Of a DNA stretch of 64,000 nucleotides, positions 52,067 to 61,500 are shown piece after piece (the stretch's first letter is position 1; each line of letters begins with the position of its first letter). Source of the stretch: Opitutaceae bacterium TAV5 (GTDB lineage Bacteria; Verrucomicrobiota; Verrucomicrobiia; Opitutales; Opitutaceae); contig CP007053.1 in NCBI GenBank assembly GCA_000242935.3, forward strand, positions 4,077,001 through 4,141,000, in the 5' to 3' direction. The notes beneath the pieces are model-generated. The model made no database searches. It had not been told where the DNA came from and worked only from the letters and a program-made list of their open reading frames with translations. Both the position numbers and the translations under genes were made by a program.

Positions 52067-52801
52067 TCAGGCGCGGGCGGCGTTGAGCGCGGCGCCGACG
52101 ATGCCCGCCTCGTTGAGGAAGCGGGCCGGCACGACGGGAGCGCGCAGTTTCAGGTGCTTGAACCACTTTGCGTGCTCGGAGCTGATGCCGCCGCCAATGA
52201 TGATCAGCTCCGGCCAGGTCAGCGTTTCCAGTTCGTTGATGTAGTCGCTGACGCGGGGAGCCCATTTTTTGAACGGAAGATCCTTCTTCTCCCGCGCACC
52301 GGCCGAGACGAATTTTTCGTAGGACTTCCCCTTGTGGCGGAGGTGGCCGAATTCGGTGTTGGGGTAGAGGAGGCCGTCGAGGAAGAGCGCGCTGCCCACG
52401 CCGGTGCCGAACGTGAGCATGAGGATCGTGCCGCGCTTGCCCTTGCCGGCGCCGAAGGCGACTTCGGCGAGGCCGGCGGCGTCGGCGTCGTTGACCAGCT
52501 CCACGCGCTGCTTCGTCGCTTTCGAGAAGAGCTTGCCGGCGTGGCAGTCGATGAAGTCCTTGTGGAGATTGGCGGAGGTCCGGATGACGTTGGACTGGAT
52601 GACCCCGGGGAAGCCGATGCCGATGGGGCCCTTCCATTTGAAATGCGCGGCGAGCTGGCAGATCTGGCCGGCCATTTCGACGGGCGACAGGGCGTCGGGC
52701 GTGGCGATGCGGTGACGCTGCGCGAGGAGTTTTCCTGTTTTGGTGTTCACGGGCGCGCCCTTGAGCGCGGAGCCGCCGATATCAATGCCGAGGACGTTCA
52801 T
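52067..52801 (-). CDS. ppgK: Polyphosphate glucokinase (ROK family)
   Basis: The product is 244 residues. It phosphorylates glucose with polyphosphate (and often ATP). ROK/PpgK features: [44 protein letters not shown] with the catalytic Asp, and [33 protein letters not shown]-type sequence and the lack of the ROK zinc cysteines agree with PpgK rather than Glk-type ROK kinases. The ATG at 52801 is chosen; the frame runs on upstream into the next gene's antisense. Confidence 0.9.
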   Translation of the reverse strand: MNVLGIDIGGSALKGAPVNTKTGKLLAQRHRIATPDALSPVEMAGQICQLAAHFKWKGPIGIGFPGVIQSNVIRTSANLHKDFIDCHAGKLFSKATKQRVELVNDADAAGLAEVAFGAGKGKRGTILMLTFGTGVGSALFLDGLLYPNTEFGHLRHKGKSYEKFVSAGAREKKDLPFKKWAPRVSDYINELETLTWPELIIIGGGISSEHAKWFKHLKLRAPVVPARFLNEAGIVGAALNAARA

Positions 52802-52892
52802 GCGGGAGGGAGAGATGTGTATGCGGGTGTGCCGGTTGCAGGAGGTGTACGGAGAGTAAGGCCGGTATGGAAAAACAAAACGGCGGCCGGTA

Positions 52893-53402
52893 TCAATGAC
52901 ATCCGCAATCGGGGTTGCCACATCCGGCGCCCGGGTGGCCATCCGGCCCGGCGACGATCTGCCCGGGGTTTTCGGTCTCGCCGGGCGTGGCGGGGCGGGT
53001 GGAGACCACCTCGACATCGAACGTCAGGTCGAGCCCGGCGAGCGGGTGGTTGGCATCGAGGAGCACGTCGTCGCCCTCGACGGCCTGGACGGTGACGACG
53101 GGATCCCAGGCTTCGGGGCCGGTCTGGAACTGGTCGCCGACGCGGATTTCGCCTTCGACGGGAAGCTGGTTGCGCGGCACGCGCTGCACCTGGGCATCGT
53201 CGCGCTCGCCGTAGGCGCGGGCGGCGGGGACGTGGACGCTGGTCCGCGTGCCGCAGGCGAGTTCACGGAGGGCCTCCTCGAGCCCTTCGATGATCTGCCC
53301 GGCGCCTTCCAGGTACGAGAGCGGCTGTCCGCCGATGGAGGTGTCGAGGACGCGTCCATCGGGGCCGCGCAGCGTGTAATGAAAGGAAATGACGTTGGGC
53401 AT
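52893..53402 (-). CDS. FKBP-type peptidyl-prolyl isomerase, SlyD-like
   Basis: The product is 169 residues. FKBP core VISFHYTLRGPDGRVLDTS, PLSYLEGAGQIIEGLEEAL and an IF-type insert with ARAYGERDD, then LDANHPLAGLDLTFDVEVV. The tail GCGNPDCGCH is a short metal-binding cluster as in SlyD. It catalyses proline isomerisation and chaperoning in the cytoplasm. The ATG at 53402 is used. Confidence 0.9.
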   Translation of the reverse strand: MPNVISFHYTLRGPDGRVLDTSIGGQPLSYLEGAGQIIEGLEEALRELACGTRTSVHVPAARAYGERDDAQVQRVPRNQLPVEGEIRVGDQFQTGPEAWDPVVTVQAVEGDDVLLDANHPLAGLDLTFDVEVVSTRPATPGETENPGQIVAGPDGHPGAGCGNPDCGCH

Positions 53403-53567
53403 CCTGCCAAACCCGGGCGGAACGGAGCGCCGGGTCAAGCCACATCAGCGGCAACATCGGCAGGCGCGCATAGGGGCGGCTGTGAGGGCGGGGTATTTTT
53501 CCCTGTTGACGAGGCCCGGGAATGCCAAACACGCTCTGCGCCCTTTCCTTCGGGGAAAGGCACTTTT

Positions 53568-53641
53568 TGCCCGATGGTGTAATGGTAGCACAGGCGACTT
53601 TGACTCGCCTAGTCATGGTTCGAACCCATGTCGGGCAGCCA
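53568..53641 (+). tRNA. tRNA-Gln (anticodon TTG), CCA encoded
   Basis: It folds into a full cloverleaf: acceptor TGCCCGA / TCGGGCA, D-arm GTG...CAC around TAATGGTAG, anticodon stem GGCGA / TCGCC with loop CTTTGAC (anticodon TTG), T-arm CATGG-TTCGAAC-CCATG. Discriminator G and CCA are encoded. A TTGACG at 53506 may belong to its promoter. A strong terminator follows at 53659. Confidence 0.95.
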
Positions 53642-53658
53642 CTCTTCAACAAAATACG

Positions 53659-53698
53659 AACTTCCGCAGAGGTGATTTACACCTTGCGGAAGTTTTTG
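53659..53698 (+). terminator. Rho-independent terminator after tRNA-Gln
   Basis: AACTTCCGCA pairs with TGCGGAAGTT (53659-53668, 53685-53694), continued inside by AGGTG/CACCT, and is followed by TTT. It lies 17 bases after the tRNA. Confidence 0.85.
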
Positions 53699-54391
53699 TT
53701 TTTAAACGGGAAGCAAAAACCGAGGTGTAAAGCACCTTGGGGCGAGGTTCGTATCTGGTTTCCCGAACGACCGGTTTTCGGGTGTAAGGCAGCGTTTCAT
53801 TCATGGCGTGCTTTATACCCGGGACCGATTTCGAGCTTATGTCTCACTACCTTTTCCGGGGTGCTTATTGAGGCTGCGCCTCGCCAGTCATTGTCGAATG
53901 GACGGCTTCGTTTCCGGCCTCCCTAGCCGTCCAAGCCTCCGGTCTGGCGGACACGCGAACAGGCCGGCTCGTTTCGCAGTCCGGGGGAAGTCTCGATTCC
54001 CCTCCGGCTCTCCCCTCACGACACTTCTCTCTACCGTGATGAAAAAGTGGCAGCGTTCGCCTGTCAGCCGATGCCGTAGCGCACCGCACGTTGACCGGTA
54101 CCATGCGAAACAGCGCCGGGCTATTTCCGTTCCTGTGCCTTGACCGGCAGTTGGAGGTTGAACAGGCGACAACCCGGAGCCATGCCTCCCGCCCGGGAGC
54201 GTTGGCCACCGATGGGCCGCAGAGGCTGCCGCGCCCTGGAGTTGTCCACGGCATGGCCACAACTTGCGCTCCAGGGCGGTCTTCAAAATCTTTCTTTATT
54301 TCCAGAAACAGCCTGATCTGGTCGGCCTCGGACAAGGCTGCTATTACAAGCCTGTAAACGCAAAGCGTCATGCGTTCTGCTGGAGTCGGCT
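53699..54391. other. Gene-free stretch downstream of tRNA-Gln
   Basis: About 690 bases without a credible gene on either strand. One clear structure is an inverted repeat CGCCCTGGAG / CTCCAGGGCG (54232-54241, 54269-54278). A minus-strand open frame (54704 to 53865) overlaps the FAD gene in another frame and shows no family features. It may be a decayed insertion beside a tRNA. Confidence 0.55.
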
Positions 54392-55993
54392 TCAAAGAGA
54401 TTCTTTGTCTGTCTCCACTCCGCAGGAAGGGTTCATAAACGGATTGTGATGCCCTGCGCGCACGCCCGCACCCTGTGTGCGCTTCAACCGTAAATTTTCC
54501 TCCGTGATCGATGGCGCACCGGCTTTCAGCAAATACTGTCCTTGCTGCAGCAGAAGTGATCTCACTTCGCCAGTGCTCACCACTCGGGATGTCACTCCTG
54601 TTTTCACCGCCAGCGCCGCCGCTGTTCCTGCGCCCTGACCAACGGCCATCGCCGTTGCCATCACACGGACCGAACCGAACGCATGATGCGTCGCCGAAAT
54701 ACAACGACCCGCCACCAGCAGATTATCCATGCTCTGAGGCAGCAAGCTGCGATACGGAATCTCGTACACAGCCCTGCCGGAACCGGTGAAAATCTGCTGC
54801 TTTCCATCCGGCGGATGAATGTCGATCGCGAACGTCCCGCACGCGATCCCGTCGGGGAACGCCCTGCTGGCCAGCACGTCGTCCTCCGTCATCGTATAGT
54901 CTCCGACAATGCGTCGCGTTTCCCTTACCCCCACCTGCACGCCGGTATCGACGATGTAGCTGTTCCCGAACCCGCCGACATGCTTGCGGAGAAAACGATG
55001 GATCTGCCATGCCTGCCGCCGCGTCGCAATCTCCGCCCTCGTCAAATCCTCCACCCGCGTCCCGTCGATCCCTTGCAGACGCGTGCAGTTCACCGCGATC
55101 TGACCGTCATTGGGAAGTTGATACATCAGAATCCTCGGCGCCGCTTCCTCAGGATACTCGCCCGCCTGCATCGCCTTCTTCACCAGATCGGAAAGCCCGA
55201 GAAACGCCAGGGTCCCGTTCGAGTCGATCTCCCCGTCACTCGGCGAGTCCTTCAGCAGATCGCGGTTTGCCTTCATCCAGCCACGCAGGGTGGCGTAGTT
55301 CACCCCGCCGATCCGGTAAAAGAGCGTCACCGGCTGCATCGCTCCGTCGCTTTCCCGTCCCTTCACAAACGGTGCGCCGACCCTCGCCACCACGTCTGCG
55401 TCCGCCGAGCAGTCGATCACGAATTTCGGACGGATCGCCTGCCGGCCGGACTTGTTCTCGACGATCACATGCCGCACCCGGCCGCCTTCCGCCACCGCGT
55501 CAACAAACGTGCTGTGCAACAAAAGCTCCACTCCGGCCTCCTCCATCATGTCAAACAACACCAGCTTCATCCCCTCCGGGTCGAACGGGGTCATCGAGGC
55601 GTTGTCGAATGTCAGGTCCGTCACGTGTCCCGGCGAGGCGGTCAACGCCACCAGCCGCTCTACCAGCTCGCCCGCGATTCCCCGGATGACCTGTTCGCCA
55701 TGGATGTCGTGAAACGTGAACATCGGATTCACCATCGCCGCCGTCAGGTTTCCTCCGAGAAAACCGTAACGCTCCACCAGCAGCACCTTCACGCCGTTTC
55801 GCGCCGCCGCCAGCGCGGCACCGATGCCCGCCGGACCGGCGCCGATCACCAGCACGTCCGGCTCATGCGTCACCGGCACCAGCCGTGTCGGTTCCCTCAC
55901 GCTGCCCTTCGCGTTTTCCAACTCCGTTCTTTCCCGGGCCGCAGTCTGCGCGGCGGCATCGTTTTTTGCAGGATTCATGGTCATTTGATTCAT
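54392..55993 (-). CDS. FAD-dependent oxidoreductase (PF12831-like)
   Basis: The product is 533 residues. The Rossmann FAD motif is VLVIGAGPAGIGAALAAARNGVKVLLVER after a 45-residue leader without signal peptide character. FGSVRVMATAMAVGQGAGTAAALAV is the typical C-terminal FAD region of this family, common beside carbohydrate genes. The substrate is unknown. It starts 6 bases after the GH51 stop, so it is the last gene of that operon. Confidence 0.87.
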   Translation of the reverse strand: MNQMTMNPAKNDAAAQTAARERTELENAKGSVREPTRLVPVTHEPDVLVIGAGPAGIGAALAAARNGVKVLLVERYGFLGGNLTAAMVNPMFTFHDIHGEQVIRGIAGELVERLVALTASPGHVTDLTFDNASMTPFDPEGMKLVLFDMMEEAGVELLLHSTFVDAVAEGGRVRHVIVENKSGRQAIRPKFVIDCSADADVVARVGAPFVKGRESDGAMQPVTLFYRIGGVNYATLRGWMKANRDLLKDSPSDGEIDSNGTLAFLGLSDLVKKAMQAGEYPEEAAPRILMYQLPNDGQIAVNCTRLQGIDGTRVEDLTRAEIATRRQAWQIHRFLRKHVGGFGNSYIVDTGVQVGVRETRRIVGDYTMTEDDVLASRAFPDGIACGTFAIDIHPPDGKQQIFTGSGRAVYEIPYRSLLPQSMDNLLVAGRCISATHHAFGSVRVMATAMAVGQGAGTAAALAVKTGVTSRVVSTGEVRSLLLQQGQYLLKAGAPSITEENLRLKRTQGAGVRAGHHNPFMNPSCGVETDKESL

Positions 55994-55999
55994 TGAGAG

Positions 56000-57580
56000 T
56001 CAGTTGTCCTTGCCGCAGGAAAGCAGCACCACCGTCTTCGGAGCACAGATCCACGAGGAAACCGTTTCGCCTGCGTCCTTCTCGATCGGCACCACCCTGT
56101 CGGGATTTTCAAAATCGTTGGCTGCCTTGGGGTCTTCGTGCCCCAGCGTCCAGGAGCGCTTCACGCGATAGCCCGCGGGCAGCCTCAACGCGACCTCCGC
56201 CGGGTCCGAACGGTGCCGGTTGACCAGGCTCAGCACGATCGTGCCGTCGTCGTGCAATGCCGCCGCGGAGTCCAGCAGGGAAGCCTCCTGCCTGTCATAA
56301 CCTTCCGGATACGCCGTGTCGGACATCCCGCCCATGCGGGGAGGGGGAGTCTTCACGACCGGGCATTGCGTGATGGTCCTGAGCGAGGTTCCCCGCATCC
56401 ATTTGGTGTATTGCCGGAAGACATGAAACAGGGGCGTCCTGACCACCCGGTCCCGGTTGACGAGCAACGGCGCGTGACCGTTCACGAGGAACACGTAATT
56501 CGCCATCGCCACGCGCGGACAATGCCGCAGCATCACGTTCAACGCGCCCGCCACAAACATCGCGTCCTCCACGTTGCGCGGATCCCTGCGCCGCAGGCTG
56601 TCGTGGAATTCCCCCTTGCCCGTCGCGAAGTGGCGGATGTTCCACTCGTCGATCGAGATTCGCACCTCCTTCTTCAAAACGCCTTCGGCCCGGGCCTCGT
56701 CGATCGCCCGCAGCATCTTCCTGATCTGGAAATCGAAATAACCCGGCGTGAAAACCACCGCGTCGTATTCATCCGCCACATCCTGCGTGGAGCTGGCGTA
56801 AATGTGCAGCGTCAGGCAGTCGATCAGTTCGCCGGCGCTGGCCAGCACCTTCCGGTCCCATTCCGGATCGTTGCCCGCACTCGAACCCACCGCGAGAATC
56901 CTGATGGAAGGGTCCTGTCTTTTCATCGCCGCCGCCCACTCCGCCAGCGTCCTCGCATATGTCGCCGCGTCCATCTGCCCCGTTTCCCACGGAGCCCATG
57001 TCTCGTTGCCGATTCCCCAATACCGCACGGCGTAAGGCTCCGCATGGCCGTTCGCCGCGCGACGCCTGCCCTGTTCCGTATCCTTGTCGCCGTTACAATA
57101 TTCCAGCCAGCGCAGCGCCTCGTCGAGCGTGCCCGAGCCGAGGTTGACGTTGAGATACGGTTTGCTCCCCGCCTGCCGCGACCATGCCAGAAACTCGTCG
57201 GTCCCGAACCGGTGCGACTCCGTGCCGCCCCAGTGTCTGTTCGGCAACACGGGCCGCTTTTCCCGCGGGCCGATTCCGTTTTCCCAATGGTACACGTCCG
57301 CGAAACAGCCGCCCGGCCAGCGCACGACCGGCACGGCCATCTCCCGGGCTGCCGCGACCACGTCCTTGCGCAATCCCCGCTCGTCGGACAGCGGCGACCG
57401 GTCATCCCACACGGCGGGATAGATGCATTGTTCGGATTCCTGCACATGCTCGAAATACTGGCCGTAAATCTCCGGCTCGATCACGCCGAACGTCTCGCGC
57501 ACATCAACAGCCACGCTTGCCTGCCAAGCGGAGGGACGGAGCGGAGGCGCGAGAGGGGATTGCATGGTAACGGACTTCAT
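56000..57580 (-). CDS. Intracellular alpha-L-arabinofuranosidase, GH51
   Basis: The product is 526 residues, close to the usual 500, without signal peptide. IYGQYFEHVQESEQCIYPAVW and VVRWPGGCFADVYHWENGIGP are family starts. The acid/base Glu is in YWGIGNETWAPW and the nucleophile Glu in VRISIDEWNIRHF. It would cleave arabino-oligosaccharides taken up by the cell. It lies 96 bases downstream of the AraC gene and 6 upstream of the FAD gene. Confidence 0.93.
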   Translation of the reverse strand: MKSVTMQSPLAPPLRPSAWQASVAVDVRETFGVIEPEIYGQYFEHVQESEQCIYPAVWDDRSPLSDERGLRKDVVAAAREMAVPVVRWPGGCFADVYHWENGIGPREKRPVLPNRHWGGTESHRFGTDEFLAWSRQAGSKPYLNVNLGSGTLDEALRWLEYCNGDKDTEQGRRRAANGHAEPYAVRYWGIGNETWAPWETGQMDAATYARTLAEWAAAMKRQDPSIRILAVGSSAGNDPEWDRKVLASAGELIDCLTLHIYASSTQDVADEYDAVVFTPGYFDFQIRKMLRAIDEARAEGVLKKEVRISIDEWNIRHFATGKGEFHDSLRRRDPRNVEDAMFVAGALNVMLRHCPRVAMANYVFLVNGHAPLLVNRDRVVRTPLFHVFRQYTKWMRGTSLRTITQCPVVKTPPPRMGGMSDTAYPEGYDRQEASLLDSAAALHDDGTIVLSLVNRHRSDPAEVALRLPAGYRVKRSWTLGHEDPKAANDFENPDRVVPIEKDAGETVSSWICAPKTVVLLSCGKDN

Positions 57581-57676
57581 GTTGCCGCAGATTCTATCAT
57601 CCTCCGACGCATCCTGCCATGTTCCAACCGCCCCGGTGCATGTCCCAAATCCACATCGCCATTTTACCGCAACGCT

Positions 57677-58534
57677 CTACACCATGCCCGATTCCTTGGC
57701 CGCCGCCCTCGCTTTTTCCCGGTATTTTGACGGTGACGCCCCGTATTCCCGGGCGAACGCCTTGCTGAAACAAAACGCGTCGCTGAAGCCCACCCGCTCC
57801 GCGATCATCTCGAGCGTGTTGTCTGTCAGCAGCAGCAGTTCGCAGGATTTTCGCAGCCGGAGCTGCGTCAGACGGTGACGCGGACTGCAACCGTAGTGTT
57901 GCTGGCAAAGCCGCCGCAAATGTTCCCTGCTGACATGCGCCTCCGCTGCCAGAGTTTCCAGGTCCCGATTCTCTTCAAGCCGTCGCGCGACCATTACCCA
58001 CAGTTTTTCGATTCGTGAATAGCTGGTCCGCCGGTCCGTGAGATTCGTCAGCGAAGCCCGGATCAGGTCGCACCAGATTCCGACCAGCTGTGGCGAATTC
58101 CCCCGCGTCACTTCCGTGAACAGCCCCCCAATAGCCGCCTCCAGAGAATAGGAGGCCGCCGACAACAATGCCGGGGTTTTGTGCCGGAAAAGCTCCGGGC
58201 ACATTTCCGTCGTTTCAAATTTTGCCCAGGCGTATTTCCATTCGCGCGCTCGCTGGCATACCCGGTAGCCGTGCGCCATGCCAGGCGGCATGATGTAAAC
58301 GCTTTCCCGGCCCGCCTCCTGCCAGCCATCGTTGCAGACGACCAGACCCGTGCCCGAGATTGTCGCAATCACCAACCCGTAAACCGGTGCGGGCCGGACA
58401 AAACACCACCCGCTGCCTGCGTGCGTGATCCCCGCTTCGAGCACCCCCTGTTCCTTCAACAACGGACACGCCGCCTGGTCCACCACCAGCCGGTCGATCA
58501 CATCACAAAAACCCTCTGTTTTGGTTAATCGCAT
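57677..58534 (-). CDS. AraC-family transcriptional regulator
   Basis: The product is 285 residues. The C-terminal double helix-turn-helix is DLETLAAEAHVSREHLRRLC and NTLEMIAERVGFSDAFCFSKA, ending GASPSKYRE. The N-terminal half is a cupin-like sensing domain (GTGLVVCNDGWQEA, VYIMPPGMAHGYRV). It probably activates the GH51-FAD operon and perhaps the rhamnosidase genes in response to a plant sugar. Confidence 0.93.
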   Translation of the reverse strand: MRLTKTEGFCDVIDRLVVDQAACPLLKEQGVLEAGITHAGSGWCFVRPAPVYGLVIATISGTGLVVCNDGWQEAGRESVYIMPPGMAHGYRVCQRAREWKYAWAKFETTEMCPELFRHKTPALLSAASYSLEAAIGGLFTEVTRGNSPQLVGIWCDLIRASLTNLTDRRTSYSRIEKLWVMVARRLEENRDLETLAAEAHVSREHLRRLCQQHYGCSPRHRLTQLRLRKSCELLLLTDNTLEMIAERVGFSDAFCFSKAFAREYGASPSKYREKARAAAKESGMV

Positions 58535-58589
58535 GTGGAGCTATGATTTCTCCCCCGTTACACCCGACGGACAGACTTGGAGCTCCGCA

Positions 58590-61500
58590 CTACAGGGCGC
58601 GGAGCCATTCGATTTTGACGGGGCCGAGCAGGCCGGCGGGGAGCAGCGGGGAATCGGCGTCGTAGTGCTTCCACATGCTGAAGGTGTGGCGCGGATTTTT
58701 TGCGCCGCCCTCGGGATTGCTTATCCACGCCGGCAGCTCCAGTAGGCGTCCGTCGGTGAACCGGCTTGTCCCCTTGGGTTGATAGCCATAGGGAACGGGA
58801 ATGCGTTCGTCGCCGATGATGCGATTGACCCAGGTGTTGGCCACGCTGATTTCAATTGTGTTTTCTCCGGGACGCAGGAGCCGGGTAATATCGACGCGGA
58901 AGGGCGCAACCCAGAGCACGCCTGCATCGTGTCCGTTCACACGCGCCGACGCGATGTCGGCGACTCGTCCGAGATCGAGAAAGGCGGTCAGTCCATTGCT
59001 TGCGGAAAAGCTTTTCGGGAGTGTGAATGTTTTCCGGTAAACTGCGGTGCCGGAGTAATGCTTGATGGCATCGTCGGCGTGTTCGCTCCACGAGGAGAGG
59101 GTGTCGAAGGTCATCGACTCGGGCGCGCCGAGACTGCGGTTGGTGAAGGCCACCTGCCACGGACCGTCAAACGCGATGCCAGGCGCGGCCTCTCTCGTGT
59201 AAAGTCTGCCCGCGCGCATTTCGGCGCCGGAGGGAATGGCGGCGAGGCGTGAGGATTGTCCGGCGGGCGGCTTTTGAAAGACGACAAAGGTGGATCCGTA
59301 GGGAGCAAGCTGGAGCGGCACGGCGGTCCGGGTTTCTCCGGCGCTGAATGCGGCGGCCTGCACGCGCGCGCCGGTGACGGCATCCCAAAGCTCGGGAATG
59401 CGTCCGGCGGTGCGGAAGACAAAGTCGTCGGCAACCGGTTCCCCGGTGTGGTTGAAAACAAAATAAACATCGGCGTCCTTCAGGCGGCGGTGGATGAAGT
59501 TGATGCCGCTGTCCATGTTCGACGGAAGGTTCTCGCTTTCCCACGCGAGGTCGCGGGCGAGGTTTGCGAGGCGGAGCGCATCGGCAACCGAGGCGCTCCG
59601 CACGACAAGACCGCGCCCGACTTTTTTTTGCGTGACGCTTTTCCCGTCGAGACCGGCCCAGAGTCTGGCGACGAGACGATCAAACTCCTCGCGCCGCCTA
59701 AAATCGTTCACGCCGGCGGGCGTGGTGGGTGGACTGCCAAACAGGACCAGTCCGGCGTCCACAAATTCGTCAAGCCGGCGCAGGGTGTTGATGTCGGCCG
59801 CCCAGGCCATGCCGGGCAGCACGAGCACGCGGTAGGCGGGGCCATGCGGGAGCGCAAGCACGCCGTCGCGCATGCTCATCGCGGCAAGGTCCTTCGGGTA
59901 ACCGATGTCGAAGTCATAGCCGGATGGGATGCGGTTGATCTCGCTGGTCGGGAAGGCGTAGCCGATGTCCTCGTTTTGCAGGAGCAAAAGGTCGGCGTGC
60001 TTCCAGCCTTGCTGGAGGAGAAACTGGCTGCGGGCGATGTAGTCGGTCCATGCGCGCAGGTAGGGCCACCAGGTGTTGAAACGGCCGAAGCGCGTGCCGT
60101 AGCGCCCGAGGCTGAAGCCGGGGGCGGCGTTGTCGTAGGGCTGGTGCGCGTAGGTGTGGAGGACAACGCGGTTCACGCCGGAAGCGAACGCGTGGTCGCC
60201 GGGACGCTTGAGCATGGAGGGCACGGCCTTCCATCCGTCTTCCTCCGGGCGGGCGGAGAACGCCTCGGCGGCGAGGATGTGCTGGTCGAGGATATTGGCG
60301 ATGGAGGCGAGGAGCTTGATGCGCGCGGGAAAACGGGCGTGATGCCAGAACTCGGTCATCAGGACATCGACGCGCGGGGCAATCACCGAGGGGTTGAGCG
60401 GGCCGCCAAACACTTCTCCCCAGGTGATGAGGCCGCGCTCGCGGGCCAGGCGCTGCATGACGCCGAAATAGTTTTCCTTGAAACCGTGGTCGATGAGGAC
60501 GCGAAAATCGTGGAGCACGCATTCGGTGAATTCGGGCGACTCGACGATGCGGCCGGTGAGCACGGGCAGGAGGGGGACGAGGTCATAGCCGTGCAACGCG
60601 GTGAACTGCGTGGGGAGCGTGTCGGTCCAGTTTTGGAAACCGGCCTCGAAGCTGTCGAAGAGGATGCCCGTGAGGGTTTTCCCGACAAGCGGCCCGGCGT
60701 CACGGATGATGCGGCCCATGCTTTGCTCGAATTGAAACGCAACGGCGCCGGGGTCGAGCTTGTCGCATTCGAGGCCGTGGCCCTCGGGAACGGCGGGATG
60801 GTTTTGGGCGCCGGTGGAAGTGAAGCCGAAGCGCAGGAGCGTCCACTTGCCGGCGGGGAGCGAGGCACGGAAGTTTCCGCCAGAATCCATCGATGAGGAG
60901 AGGTCCAGAATGAGGTCGCGCGCGATGGCATGGGAAGCGGAGTCTTTATTTTTGTGCGCGGGGCGCGCGACGGGCCTGGAGCTGAGCTTGATGCGCTGGT
61001 CCCAGCCGGGGAGTCGCGGTATCCGGGCGTCGTCCGGGACGGCGAGCACGACGATGTCGCGATAAAAATTTTCCCGGACCGGGGGCATGGGAAGCATGGC
61101 GGACACGGGTTCGCCGGGGCCGGTGGAAATGACGTCGGTCTCGGTCCGGACGAGTCTCTTCATGGATTGCTCGGGGGTAATCCAGGGGCCGCCGCTGGCG
61201 GACCAGCCGGGCGTATTCATGAGCGTGAAATCCATGCCGAGGTCCGCGGCGGTCTTGAGGGCGAACTGCACGTGGTCGTGCCAGTTGTCGGTGCCGTAGC
61301 GCACAGGGCCGTCCGGCAGATAGATGCCTGCGTCGAAAAGCTGCACCCCCGCGATGCCGGCTTCCTTCATCGCGGCAAGATCGGCGGCGATGCCCTCCTT
61401 GGTGACGTTGCCGCTGATCCAGTGCCACCACGTGAGCGGGCGGGCGGAGGCGGGCGGAGCGTCGAAGCCGGACTCAAGCACCGTGGGCGGAGCGGAAAAG

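Noticed and set aside
53865-54704. A 279-codon minus-strand open frame after the FAD gene
   Set aside because: Its first third is an alternative frame of the FAD oxidoreductase, and the rest has no recognisable features.
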